A stretch of 64,000 nt of DNA from Kribbella rubisoli (GCF_004217145.1 NZ_SHKR01000017.1:310001-374000), one strand, 5' to 3'; numbered from the stretch's first letter, positions 1 through 8,251 are shown. Translations and numbers: made by a program. The notes: generated by a model from the sequence alone, not told the origin.

Positions 1-476
1 TCTACCCCGAGCAGACCAGCGACCTGAACTTCGAGGGTGAACTGGCGATCGTCATCGGCCGGATCTGCCGCGACCTGCCCAGGGAGCGGGCCAACGAGGT
101 GATCTTCGGCTACACGGTCGCCAACGACGTCACCGCGCGCGACCTGCAGAAGACCGACGGGCAGTGGGCCCGGGCCAAGGGGTACGACACGTTCTGCCCG
201 CTCGGTCCGTGGATCAGCACCGAGCTCGACGCGTCCGACCTGCGGGTCACCACGGAGCTGAACGGCGAGCCCAAGCAGGACGGGCGGACGTCGCAGTTCA
301 TCTTCGACATCCCCGACGTGCTGGCCTACATCACCTCGTTCACCACGCTGCTGCCCGGCGACGTGGTGCTCACCGGCACCCCGGCCGGGGTCGGCCCGAT
401 GCTGCCCGGCGACGAGGTCTCGGTCACCGTCGAAGGCCTCGGAACTCTGACCAACAAGGTGATCGTGCGTGACTGA
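1..476 (+). CDS. Fumarylacetoacetate hydrolase family protein, 5' end cut off by the window
   Basis: Frame 3 is open from the first base to the TGA at 474-476, giving the last 157 residues of an FAH-family hydrolase or isomerase. Such enzymes cleave or decarboxylate diketo acids in aromatic or sugar-acid breakdown using a divalent metal. Family hallmarks are visible: the metal-ligand region FEGELAIVIG near the start, TVANDVTARDLQ, and the C-terminal GTPAGVGPMLPGD loop. The stop overlaps the GTG start of gltX by 8 bp, so the two are probably co-transcribed, the usual arrangement in this phylum. The exact substrate cannot be told from the fragment. Confidence 0.9.
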   Translation, partial: YPEQTSDLNFEGELAIVIGRICRDLPRERANEVIFGYTVANDVTARDLQKTDGQWARAKGYDTFCPLGPWISTELDASDLRVTTELNGEPKQDGRTSQFIFDIPDVLAYITSFTTLLPGDVVLTGTPAGVGPMLPGDEVSVTVEGLGTLTNKVIVRD

Positions 477-1998
477 CCACCTCGACAGCGACGTGCTCGG
501 AGACCTCGAGCCGAGCAAGGTCCGAGTGCGCTTCCCACCGTCGCCGACCGGCCTGCTGACCGTCGGCAACATCCGCAGCGCGCTGTTCAACTGGGCCTTC
601 GCCCACCACTACGGCGGCAAGCTGGTGCTGCGGATCGAGGACACCGACACCGCCCGCAACACCGAGGAGGGCTACCAGTACACGTACGACTCGCTGCGCT
701 GGCTCGGCCTCACCTGGGACGAAGGTCCCGGGGCCGGCGGCGACTACGGGCCGTACCTGCAGTCCGAGCGCATGGACGTGTACGCCGATGTAGTCGCCAA
801 GCTGCTGGCCGCGAACAAGGCGTACCACTGCTATTGCTCGCAGGAGGAGCTCGACCAGCGCCGCGAGGCCGCCCGCACCGCCGGCGAGCACAGCGGGTAC
901 GACGGTCACTGCCGCAACCTGACGCCCGAGCAGATCCAGGCGTACGTCGAGGAAGGGCGCCGCCCCGTGGTGCGGCTGCTGATGCCGGACCGCCCGATCG
1001 TGTTCGACGACCTCGTCCGCGGCGAGATCACGTTCCTCCCCGAGAACCTCGGCGACTACGTCCTGGTCCGCGCGAACGGCTACCCGCTCTACCCGCTGGT
1101 GAACCCGGTCGACGACGCGCTGATGGAGATCAGCCACGTCCTGCGCGGCGAGGACCTGCTCTCGTCGACGCCGCGGCAGATCGCGCTGTACGAGGCGCTG
1201 GCCGAGATCGGGGTCGGCAACGGCCGGACGCCACGGTTCGGGCACCTGCCGTTCGTGATGGGCGAGGGCAACAAGAAGCTGTCCAAGCGCGACCCGGGCT
1301 CCGGCCTCGGCGAGTACATGCAGCGCGGCTTCCTGCCCGAGGGCCTGCTGAACTACCTGGCGCTGCTCGGCTGGTCGATCGCCGACGACCGCGACGTGTT
1401 CACGATGGACGAGATGGTCAAGGCCTTCGACGTCCGCAAGGTGAACTCGAACGCGGCCCGGTTCGACCCCAAGAAGTGCGAGGCGATCAACGCGGCGCAC
1501 ATGCGGATGCTGCCGCCGGAGGACTTCGCCCAGCGGACGATCCCCTTCCTGGCCGGCGCGGGCGTGCTCCCGGCGGAGCCTTCGCCGGACCAGCTCGCGA
1601 CGCTGCAGGCCGCCGTACCGCTGGTGCAGGAGCGGATGAACATGTTGTCCGAGTCGGTCGACATGCTCGGGTTCCTGTTCGTCGACGAGCACGCCTTCAC
1701 GATCGACCCGGACGCCGCCGCGAAGGTGCTGACCGGTGACGCCGGCGCCGTACTCGATGCCTCGGCCAAGGCGCTCGGCGATTGCGAGTGGACGACCGAG
1801 GCGATCGAGGCGGCGCTGCGGGCGTCGCTGATCGACGGTCTCGGGCTGAAGCCGAAGAACGCGTTCGGCCCGGTCCGGGTGGCGATCTCCGGTCGCCGGA
1901 TCTCGCCGCCGCTGTTCGAGTCGCTCGAGTTGCTCGGCCGGGAGAAGTCCCTGCGCCGGCTCGAGCAGGCCCGGCGTACGACGTCATCCCCGTCATGA
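469..1998 (+). CDS. gltX: Glutamyl-tRNA synthetase
   Basis: Class I aminoacyl-tRNA synthetase of 509 residues that charges tRNA-Glu. In actinobacteria it usually also mischarges tRNA-Gln for GatCAB. RFPPSPTG, RIEDTD, the long Rossmann insert and KLSKRD (the KMSKS equivalent, about residues 270-275) are all present, and the C-terminal anticodon-binding region ends in PLFESLELLGREKSL. The HIGH signature is odd: residues 31-34 read TVGN, so the usual first histidine is threonine, a form more familiar from tryptophanyl-tRNA synthetases (TIGN). The GTG start overlaps the upstream gene by 8 bp and the stop overlaps the next ATG by 4 bp. Length and overall similarity make the family call very safe. 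Confidence 0.96.
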   Translation: MTDHLDSDVLGDLEPSKVRVRFPPSPTGLLTVGNIRSALFNWAFAHHYGGKLVLRIEDTDTARNTEEGYQYTYDSLRWLGLTWDEGPGAGGDYGPYLQSERMDVYADVVAKLLAANKAYHCYCSQEELDQRREAARTAGEHSGYDGHCRNLTPEQIQAYVEEGRRPVVRLLMPDRPIVFDDLVRGEITFLPENLGDYVLVRANGYPLYPLVNPVDDALMEISHVLRGEDLLSSTPRQIALYEALAEIGVGNGRTPRFGHLPFVMGEGNKKLSKRDPGSGLGEYMQRGFLPEGLLNYLALLGWSIADDRDVFTMDEMVKAFDVRKVNSNAARFDPKKCEAINAAHMRMLPPEDFAQRTIPFLAGAGVLPAEPSPDQLATLQAAVPLVQERMNMLSESVDMLGFLFVDEHAFTIDPDAAAKVLTGDAGAVLDASAKALGDCEWTTEAIEAALRASLIDGLGLKPKNAFGPVRVAISGRRISPPLFESLELLGREKSLRRLEQARRTTSSPS

Positions 1999-2882
1999 GC
2001 GAGCTGAGCCCGCGGACGCCGTACGAGCGGCTGCTGCGTAATCCCGACGCCCCGCGCGGGTACGTCGTGCTAGGCGCGCTGACGATCCTGGTCGGCTGGA
2101 TGGTCGCCAGCGTGATCATCCTCGGCATCCAGCAGGCGATCCGGAAGGATCCCGAGGGCACGCTGTCCTGGTTCGGCCTGCTCGCGACGAACCTGACGCT
2201 GATCGTGCTGATCCCACTCAGCATGCTCGTCGCCCGCAAGCTCAACCGGCAGGCGCCGGGGCTGCTGTCATCGGTGGCCGGCGGGTTGCGCTGGCGGCCG
2301 CTGGCCTGGTTTGCCCTCGCGGCGATCGTGATCGAGTTGCTCGCGCTCGCCGTCGTCCAGTTCGGCGACATCCAGCTCGCCACCGGCGAGCGGCACAGCG
2401 GTGGAGCGGCGCCGGATGCGATCGCGGTCATCGTCGTCACCCTGTTCACGTCGACGTTCCAGGCCGCGGGCGAGGAGTACTACTTCCGCGGGTACCTGCT
2501 GCAGGCGATGGGCGCGCTGGTTCGCAGTACGGCGATCGTCGTCGTGGTGACCGCGCTGCTGTTCACGGCGGCCCACGGGATCTGGCCGTGGCAGAGTCCG
2601 GCGCTGTTCGTGGACCGGCTCGCGTTCGGGCTGGTCGCGGCGGTGCTCGTCGTACGCACCGGTGGCCTGGAGGCGTCGATCTCGGCGCACGCGGCCAACA
2701 ACGTGGTGACCTTCATCTTCGCGGCGCTGACCGACACCGTCGGTGCGAGCCTCGGCGTGAAGGATGCGCCGTGGTCGCTGGTGACGGTCGACGTGGTGAA
2801 GTTCGTCGCGTTCGGAGCGGTCGCGCTGGTGATCGCGCGCCGGCTCGGACTGACCGCCGACAACCGCAAGAGTCTGGTGTGA
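1995..2882 (+). CDS. CPBP family intramembrane glutamic protease (CAAX/Abi type)
   Basis: A 295-residue polytopic membrane protein. The three CPBP signatures are present in order: EEYYFRG (EExxxR, near residue 159), a histidine in TAAHGIWP (near 193), and HAANN in SISAHAANN (HxxxN, near 231). These residues form the active site of Rce1-like intramembrane proteases. The start is the ATG at 1995, within an ATGA overlap with gltX; the frame is open further upstream but that part would lie antiphase inside gltX. The substrate in bacteria is usually unknown. Translational coupling to gltX is inferred from the overlap. Confidence 0.88.
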   Translation: MSELSPRTPYERLLRNPDAPRGYVVLGALTILVGWMVASVIILGIQQAIRKDPEGTLSWFGLLATNLTLIVLIPLSMLVARKLNRQAPGLLSSVAGGLRWRPLAWFALAAIVIELLALAVVQFGDIQLATGERHSGGAAPDAIAVIVVTLFTSTFQAAGEEYYFRGYLLQAMGALVRSTAIVVVVTALLFTAAHGIWPWQSPALFVDRLAFGLVAAVLVVRTGGLEASISAHAANNVVTFIFAALTDTVGASLGVKDAPWSLVTVDVVKFVAFGAVALVIARRLGLTADNRKSLV

Positions 2883-2914
2883 CGGGAGTGACAACGCGCC
2901 GGAGGGGGCCCGTT

Positions 2915-2944
2915 TTGGTGTCCGGTCCCAGCCTCGGGTAAGCT
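2915..2944 (+). promoter_or_regulatory. Candidate promoter for the tRNA pair
   Basis: TTGGTG at 2915-2920 and TAAGCT at 2939-2944 are separated by 18 bp. They lie about 57 bp before the tRNA-Gln gene and after the stop of the membrane protease gene. The match to the housekeeping sigma consensus is moderate. Confidence 0.4.
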
Positions 2945-3000
2945 CTCCGAGCCGGGTTGGTGAGGGCGGAAACAAACTCCCAGCGACGGTGAAATGCCTT

Positions 3001-3072
3001 TGGGGTATGGGGTAATTGGCAGCCCGTCTGATTCTGGTTCAGTTAGTCTAGGTTCGAGTCCTAGTACCCCAG
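3001..3072 (+). tRNA. tRNA-Gln (anticodon CTG)
   Basis: The cloverleaf can be folded by hand. The acceptor TGGGGTA pairs with TACCCCA, the D stem GGGT pairs with GCCC (one G-U), the seven-base anticodon loop TTCTGGT gives anticodon CTG, the T arm is CTAGG-TTCGAGT-CCTAG, and the discriminator is G. CCA is not encoded. The outermost anticodon-stem pair (27-43) is T-T, so only four standard pairs close that stem. It lies just downstream of gltX, whose product probably charges it before amidation. Confidence 0.95.
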
Positions 3073-3150
3073 CGGATTGGACCGCACCGATGAGAATCGG
3101 TAGAGTTCAACCTCGTTGCCCGGACCGCAAGGTCCGGCTGACAACACTCT

Positions 3151-3226
3151 GGCCCCGTTGTGTAGCGGCCTAGCACGCCGCCCTCTCAAGGCGGTAGCGC
3201 GGGTTCGAATCCCGTCGGGGCTACCA
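3151..3226 (+). tRNA. tRNA-Glu (anticodon CTC), CCA encoded
   Basis: The acceptor GGCCCCG pairs with CGGGGCT (first pair G-U). The anticodon stem CCGCC/GGCGG encloses loop CTCTCAA with anticodon CTC, and the T arm is CGGGT/CCCG-type with TTCGAAT. The gene ends in an encoded CCA at 3224-3226. It follows the tRNA-Gln gene by 78 bp and probably shares its transcript. Confidence 0.96.
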
Positions 3227-3232
3227 GAGAAC

Positions 3233-3262
3233 AAGGCCCCCGTCCTCACGGACGGGGGCCTT
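3233..3262 (+). terminator. Rho-independent-type terminator after the tRNA pair
   Basis: A perfect 13-bp stem (3233-3245 with 3250-3262) closes a 4-base loop, TCAC. It begins 6 bases after the tRNA-Glu CCA and is very GC-rich. There is no long T tract, as is common in actinobacteria. Confidence 0.8.
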
Positions 3263-3298
3263 CGTGCGTTCCCACCCAACTGCTGGACAACGCAAGAT

Positions 3299-3327
3299 CT
3301 AACCGCTTAGAGTCTAAGCGCTTAGAC
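3299..3327 (+). promoter_or_regulatory. Tandem LacI-type operator boxes before the first sugar-importer operon
   Basis: CTAACCGCTTAG at 3299-3310 and CTAAGCGCTTAG at 3314-3325 differ by one base and are 15 bp apart centre to centre. The second sits in a perfect 16-bp palindrome, GTCTAAGCGCTTAGAC (3312-3327), with the central CG step typical of LacI/GalR operators. The boxes end 21 bp before the GTG start of the binding-protein gene. The natural candidate to bind them is the LacI-family protein encoded last in the same operon (7225-8205). Confidence 0.65.
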
Positions 3328-3348
3328 CACTCCTGAAAGGGGATCGCC

Positions 3349-4665
3349 GTGCAGCGGAAGCTCTTCGTCGTCCCTGCTGCCGTGCTTGCGGCCGCATTGC
3401 TTGTCGCCGGCTGTGGGTCGTCGGGGTCGTCGGGGTCGGCCGGTGCGCCGGCCGCGGCTGACTCCGGTCCGGCGAGCGGGACCATCACGTTCACCGGCAC
3501 CGACAACGCCGAGACCTACCAACCGGTGATCAAGGCCTTCGAGGCGAAGAATCCGGGGATCAAGGTCGCCTACACCCAGATCCCGTTCGACCAGTTCAAC
3601 GCGACGATGCAGCAGCGGCTGAGCGCGAAGGACAGCGGCATCGACGTGTACACGGTCGACGAGCCGCGGGTCTCGCAGCTCGCCGCCAAGGGATTCCTCA
3701 CAGATCTCAGCGACCTCGACGACCAGGTGAAGACGAAGGTCAGCGCCGCGGCGTACAAGACCAACCACTTCCGCGACAAGCTGTGGTCGTTGCCGATGTG
3801 GAACTCGACGCAGTTCCTCTTCTACAACAAGACCGCGCTCGCGAAGGCGAAGGTGCCGCCGCCGACCGCGGACCCGCAGCAGCGCTGGACCTGGGAGCAG
3901 GTCGAGGCGGCCGGCCGCAAGGCGATGCAGTCGGGCGGCGCGAAGTACGGCCTGTTCATGGAGCAGCCCGAGGCGTACTACCAGCTGCAGCCGCTGGCCG
4001 AGTCGCTCGGCGGCGGCTCCGGGATCGAAGGCGACGACGCGCTCACCCCGGCGGTCGAGACCGACGGCTGGAAGAAGGCCATGCAGTGGTACGGCGCTAC
4101 CTTCGCGAGCGGACTGTCTCCGCGCGGGATCGGCGGCTTCCAGACCGGACCGGTGTTCTCCAACGGTCAGGTGGCGTTCTTCGTCGGCGGTCCGTGGGAC
4201 CTGAAGATCTTCGGCAGCTCGAAGATCGACTGGGGCGTCGCGCCGCTGCCGTACTTCCAGGGCGGTAAGCCGGTCACGCCGACCGGGTCGTGGTCGCTCG
4301 GCATCAACCCGGCGTCGAAGCAGCAGGGAATGGCGCGGAAGTTCCTCGAGTTCGCGACGCTCGATGCCACCGGCAATCTGGCCACGACCAGTACGACGAC
4401 GATCATCCCGGCCAACCTCGAGGCGCAGAAGCAGTACACCCCGAAGATGGACGCGTTCTCCGGTGCGAAGACGGCCGGCGCCGCGGCGATCACGGCGTAC
4501 GAGAGTGAGCACACGGCGGTGTCGCGGCCGGTGAGTGTCGGGTACATCCAGTTCGAGGAAGTCATGGGCAAGGCGTTCGCCGACATCCGCAACGGCACCA
4601 ACCCCGACACCCGGCTGCAGGAGGCGACCCGCCAGCTCACCGACGCCTGGAAGTCCATCAAGTGA
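3349..4665 (+). CDS. ABC importer solute-binding lipoprotein (family 1 sugar-binding type)
   Basis: A 438-residue extracellular binding protein. The N-terminus is a lipoprotein signal with a hydrophobic stretch and lipobox LLVAGC, followed by a Ser/Gly linker. The mature part has typical CUT1 binding-protein features such as GTITFTGTDNAETYQPVIKA, the VYTVDEPRVSQL segment and LWSLPMWNSTQFLFYN. It would capture a sugar or nucleoside outside the membrane and deliver it to the two permeases that follow. The GTG start at 3349 has GAAAGGGG just upstream. The stop overlaps the next gene by 4 bp (GTGA). The nucleoside hydrolase in the same operon suggests a ribosyl ligand, which is an inference. Confidence 0.9.
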   Translation: MQRKLFVVPAAVLAAALLVAGCGSSGSSGSAGAPAAADSGPASGTITFTGTDNAETYQPVIKAFEAKNPGIKVAYTQIPFDQFNATMQQRLSAKDSGIDVYTVDEPRVSQLAAKGFLTDLSDLDDQVKTKVSAAAYKTNHFRDKLWSLPMWNSTQFLFYNKTALAKAKVPPPTADPQQRWTWEQVEAAGRKAMQSGGAKYGLFMEQPEAYYQLQPLAESLGGGSGIEGDDALTPAVETDGWKKAMQWYGATFASGLSPRGIGGFQTGPVFSNGQVAFFVGGPWDLKIFGSSKIDWGVAPLPYFQGGKPVTPTGSWSLGINPASKQQGMARKFLEFATLDATGNLATTSTTTIIPANLEAQKQYTPKMDAFSGAKTAGAAAITAYESEHTAVSRPVSVGYIQFEEVMGKAFADIRNGTNPDTRLQEATRQLTDAWKSIK

Positions 4666-5525
4666 AGAGACGTGGGCAAGGGCTGATCGCCCTTGCCTTC
4701 CTCGCACCGGCGCTGCTGTGCCTCGCCGTACTGCGGATCGTGCCGGCGATCTCGGCCGTGGTCGAGAGCTTCTACACGGAGAGTCTGCTGCGCGGCGGGC
4801 GGGTGTTCGCGGGGCTGGGCAACTACACGGACCTGCTGTCGAATCAGGACTTCCGGCAGTCGGTCGGCGTGACGCTGCTCTTCACCGTCTTGGTCAACCC
4901 GATCCAGGTGGTCGTCTCGTTCCTGCTGGCGGTCCTGTTCACGCAGAAGGCCGCCGGCGCGAGGCTCTGGCGCACGCTGGTCATCCTGCCGATAGCCACC
5001 CCGCCTGCGGTGTCGGCAGTGATCTGGAGCGTCATCTACCGGCCGGACGGCCTCGCGAACGGCGTACTCGAGCGGCTCGGTCTGCCCGCGCAGCCGTTCC
5101 TGACGTCGTCCGGCCAGGTGCTGCCGTCGCTGATCGTGCTGCTGTCGTGGATCGGCGTCGGCTACTGGATGCTCTTCCTGATCGCGGGCATCCAGGAGGT
5201 CCCGGTCGAGGTCCGCGAGGCGGCGCTGCTCGACGGCGCGAGTGCGTGGCGGCGGATGGTGTCGGTCATCCTCCCGCTGGTACGACGGCCGCTGGCGTTC
5301 GTGCTTGTCGCTGACACGGTCTCCAACCTGCTCGTGTTCGCGCCGGTCCAGATCCTCACCAAGGGCGGCCCGAACGGCAACAGCAACCTGTTGATGTACG
5401 ACGTCTACACCCGCGCGTACGCGATCGGCGACATCCACGTCGCGCAGGCCGAGGTCGTCATCCTGGTCGCACTGACGCTGGCGATCGTGGCGGGGCAGTT
5501 CCGGTTGCTGCGAGGTGACCAGTGA
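4662..5525 (+). CDS. ABC sugar importer permease (MalF/UgpA type)
   Basis: A 287-residue inner-membrane permease with six predicted transmembrane helices. The first hydrophobic stretch starts directly after the basic N-terminus (KRRGQGLIALAFLAPALL). The cytoplasmic EAA loop is visible as VEVREAALLDGASAWRRM (residues about 183-200), which contacts the ATPase. It is translationally coupled on both sides by GTGA overlaps. No ATP-binding subunit is encoded nearby, so a shared MsiK-like ATPase encoded elsewhere is likely. Confidence 0.92.
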   Translation: MKRRGQGLIALAFLAPALLCLAVLRIVPAISAVVESFYTESLLRGGRVFAGLGNYTDLLSNQDFRQSVGVTLLFTVLVNPIQVVVSFLLAVLFTQKAAGARLWRTLVILPIATPPAVSAVIWSVIYRPDGLANGVLERLGLPAQPFLTSSGQVLPSLIVLLSWIGVGYWMLFLIAGIQEVPVEVREAALLDGASAWRRMVSVILPLVRRPLAFVLVADTVSNLLVFAPVQILTKGGPNGNSNLLMYDVYTRAYAIGDIHVAQAEVVILVALTLAIVAGQFRLLRGDQ

Positions 5526-6337
5526 AGCGCGCGAGCCTGTCGGTTCTCGGGGGCGTCATCGGCATCCTGTTCTTCCTGCCGCTGCTGTGGGTGCTGACCA
5601 ATTCGTTGCGGCCGGGCTCGGAGACGTTCGCGCATCTGACGCTGTCGTGGCAGACGTTCTTCGAGCTGAAGCCGACCTTGCACAACTACTCGGCCTTGCT
5701 GAGCAGCGATGTCGGTCGCGCGACGCTCAACTCGATCGTGGTCAGCGCGGCCACGGTCGTCATCGGCCTCGCGGTCTGCGCGTCGGCGGCGTTCGGGCTG
5801 GCGGCGTTCGAGTACCGCGGCCGCGGGCTGGTGTTCGGCATCGTCGTACTGAGCTTCCTGGTGCCGTTCGACGCGATCGCGATCCCGCTGTCGACGATGT
5901 TCCGCGACTGGCACCTGACCAATACGTTCACCGGCCTGGTGCTGCCGGGGATCGGCAACGGGATGGCGATCTTTCTGCTGCGGCAGTTCTTCCTCGGCAT
6001 CCCGGCCGAACTTGTCGAGGCCGGCCGGCTCGACGGGCTGGGCTGGTTCGGCGTCTTCCGCTGGATCTACCTGCCGCTGTCGCGACCCGCGCTGATCGGC
6101 GCAGGGCTCATGCTGTTCCTGTTCCAATGGCAGTCGTACGTCTGGCCGCTGCTGATCGGGACCGACGCCAAGCACATCCTCGGCCCGGTGGCCCTGTCCA
6201 ACCTGCAAGGTCAGAACTTCGCCGACTACGGTCTCGTGTTCGCGGGCGCCGTCGTACTCACCGTCATCCCGCTGGTGGTCATTGCCGGCTTCCAGCGGTA
6301 CTTCGTCCAGTCCGTGTCGAGCACGGGCCTGAAATAG
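5522..6337 (+). CDS. ABC sugar importer permease (MalG/UgpE type)
   Basis: A 271-residue partner permease. The EAA loop appears as AELVEAGRLDGLGWFGVF, and the C-terminal segment is the MalG-like QRYFVQSVSSTGLK. Six membrane spans are expected. It starts at a GTG overlapping the stop of the first permease and is followed 7 bp later by the nucleoside hydrolase gene. The two permeases and the lipoprotein form a complete importer apart from the ATPase. Confidence 0.92.
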   Translation: MKRASLSVLGGVIGILFFLPLLWVLTNSLRPGSETFAHLTLSWQTFFELKPTLHNYSALLSSDVGRATLNSIVVSAATVVIGLAVCASAAFGLAAFEYRGRGLVFGIVVLSFLVPFDAIAIPLSTMFRDWHLTNTFTGLVLPGIGNGMAIFLLRQFFLGIPAELVEAGRLDGLGWFGVFRWIYLPLSRPALIGAGLMLFLFQWQSYVWPLLIGTDAKHILGPVALSNLQGQNFADYGLVFAGAVVLTVIPLVVIAGFQRYFVQSVSSTGLK

Positions 6338-6344
6338 GGAGACC

Positions 6345-7241
6345 ATGCACCAGCTCATCCTGGATACCGATATCGGCTCCGACGTCGACGACGCGATGGC
6401 GCTCGCCCAACTCCTGGGCAGCCCGGACGTCGAGCTGCTCGAGGTCCACACCGTGTACGGCGACACCCGGCTGCGCGCGCAGCTCGCCCACCGGTACGCC
6501 GCGCTGGCCGGCCAGGACATCGACGTCGTACCGGGTGTGGCCCAGCCGTTGTCGGGCCGGGAGGTGTGGTGGGCCGGGCATGAGGGGTCGTTACACGAAG
6601 GGCTCTCCGCCGAGGTCGTCGGTAGCGGCAGCGCGCCGGAGCGCCTGGTGGCGCGGTTGAAGGAGCGCCCGGGAGAGATCGACGTCGCGGCGATCGGGCC
6701 GCTGACGAATCTCGCGGCGGCACTGGAGCGCGAACCGGAGGCCGCTGGATGGATCAGGCATCTGTGGGTGATGGGCGGGTCGTTCGGCGACGACGTGTCG
6801 GAGCACAACTTCAAGTCCGATGACGTGGCCGCGCAGGCCGTGCTCAACGCCGGGATCCCGACGACGATCACCGGGCTGGAGATCACGCGGCAGGTGACGA
6901 TCGGCGCCGAGTTGCTGGAGAGGATTCGCCAGGCAGGTCCACTCGGCCAGGCGCTCGGGGCGGATATCGAGCAATGGTGGGCCTACTGGAACGAGACGTG
7001 GAACGTGCCGCATGACCCGGTGGCGGTTCTCGCGCTGAGCCGCCCGGAACTGTTCAGCTTCTCCGAGGCCGGCCGGGTGACCGTCGCTGCCGGCGGGCAC
7101 AGCACTTTCACGCCGGATCCCCAAGGGACTGTCCGAACCGTCACCGGTGTGCGCGCCGACGAAGTAGCTGAGGAGATCACCGCCCGGATCGTGGCGGCAT
7201 ACGCTGCTGACCATGGGGAGATCGATGGCGACGGCTCGTGA
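6345..7241 (+). CDS. Inosine-uridine preferring nucleoside hydrolase family protein
   Basis: A 298-residue enzyme predicted to hydrolyse the N-glycosidic bond of ribonucleosides. The calcium-binding aspartate cluster LDTDIGSDVDDAMAL sits at the N-terminus (residues 5-19), LWVMGGS lies in the middle, and NVPHDPVAVLAL supplies the C-terminal aspartate ligand. The length matches the IunH family (about 300-310). It lies between the permeases and the LacI regulator in one operon, so it probably acts on what the importer brings in. Substrate range is not resolvable, and some relatives act on other ribosides. Confidence 0.88.
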   Translation: MHQLILDTDIGSDVDDAMALAQLLGSPDVELLEVHTVYGDTRLRAQLAHRYAALAGQDIDVVPGVAQPLSGREVWWAGHEGSLHEGLSAEVVGSGSAPERLVARLKERPGEIDVAAIGPLTNLAAALEREPEAAGWIRHLWVMGGSFGDDVSEHNFKSDDVAAQAVLNAGIPTTITGLEITRQVTIGAELLERIRQAGPLGQALGADIEQWWAYWNETWNVPHDPVAVLALSRPELFSFSEAGRVTVAAGGHSTFTPDPQGTVRTVTGVRADEVAEEITARIVAAYAADHGEIDGDGS

Positions 7242-8205
7242 TGTCGCGGAGCGGGCCGGTACGTCGACCGCGGTCGTCAGCTATGTCTTCAACAACGGGC
7301 CCCGGCCTGTCTCGGCGGACACCCGCCGGCGCGTGCTGGAAGCCGCGGCGGAGCTGGACTACCGGCCCAACATCCTCGCCCGAGCGCTGAGCGCGGGCCG
7401 AACGTACTCGCTCGGTCTGCTGATCCCGCAGATCCGCAACCCGTACTTCGCCACACTCGCCGAGCATCTGGAGAACTTCGCGCGGCAGCACGATCACCTG
7501 CTCCTCATCGGTGACTCGGCGGGCGATCCGGAGCAGGAGTCCGCGCACATCGGCTCGTTCATCGAGCGCAAGGTCGACGGCGTCGTACTCGTCTCGCTGC
7601 TGGTCGAGCCCGCGATCCAGCGGTTCGCTGCGGCCGGCGTACCCGTTGTTGCGCTGCATCCCGTGCCTGAGGGCGTGACGGTGTCGACGCTCTCGATCGA
7701 CTACGTCGCGGCCGCCGAGGCATCGACGGATCACCTGCTCTCACACGGCTACCGCACCCTCGGCGTCGTCACGGGCCCAGAAGATTCACCTGGTACGTCG
7801 GAACACCGGCGCGGGATCGAGCGGGCGCTGGACAAGCACCCGCGGGCATCGGCGCGGTACGTCGCCAGCCCGGTGTCGCGCTTCGCCGCGCGCGACGCCG
7901 TACAGCCGTGGTTCAAGCAGAAGCGGCCGCCGCGGGCGATCTACTGCTCCACCGACGAGCAGGCGTTCGGCGTACTGTTCGCGGCTTGGGAGGCCGGGCT
8001 GCGAGTGCCGGAAGACGTTGCGGTGATGGGGTTCGACGGGACCAGCGAGTGCACGGTGACGGTCCCGCCGCTGGCCAGCGTGCGCCAGCCGATCGAGGAG
8101 ACCGCACGCAGCGCCGTCGAACTGCTGCTCGATCGCACGAACACCCAGGCCGCCCGCCACGTCCTCGACTACGCGTTGGTTCCGAGTACGTCCTGCGGTT
8201 GTTGA
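7225..8205 (+). CDS. LacI-family transcriptional regulator
   Basis: A 326-residue repressor-type regulator. The N-terminal helix-turn-helix reads ATARDVAERAGTSTAVVSYV and the hinge is LDYRPNILARAL. The ligand domain follows, with IYCSTDEQAFGVL and the VMGFDGTSE segment typical of the family. The ATG at 7225 is preferred because GGGGAG lies 5-10 bp upstream; an ATG at 7213 lacks a ribosome site. It overlaps the nucleoside hydrolase gene by 17 bp. It probably controls its own operon through the boxes at 3299-3327. Confidence 0.88.
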   Translation: MATARDVAERAGTSTAVVSYVFNNGPRPVSADTRRRVLEAAAELDYRPNILARALSAGRTYSLGLLIPQIRNPYFATLAEHLENFARQHDHLLLIGDSAGDPEQESAHIGSFIERKVDGVVLVSLLVEPAIQRFAAAGVPVVALHPVPEGVTVSTLSIDYVAAAEASTDHLLSHGYRTLGVVTGPEDSPGTSEHRRGIERALDKHPRASARYVASPVSRFAARDAVQPWFKQKRPPRAIYCSTDEQAFGVLFAAWEAGLRVPEDVAVMGFDGTSECTVTVPPLASVRQPIEETARSAVELLLDRTNTQAARHVLDYALVPSTSCGC

Positions 8206-8251
8206 ACCACCCGTTGGGCGGAGTTCATTCTGCGAGTGGAAGATCCGCCGA

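Noticed and set aside
424..1692. Minus-strand 422-codon frame
   Set aside because: Antisense of gltX with no recognisable domain.
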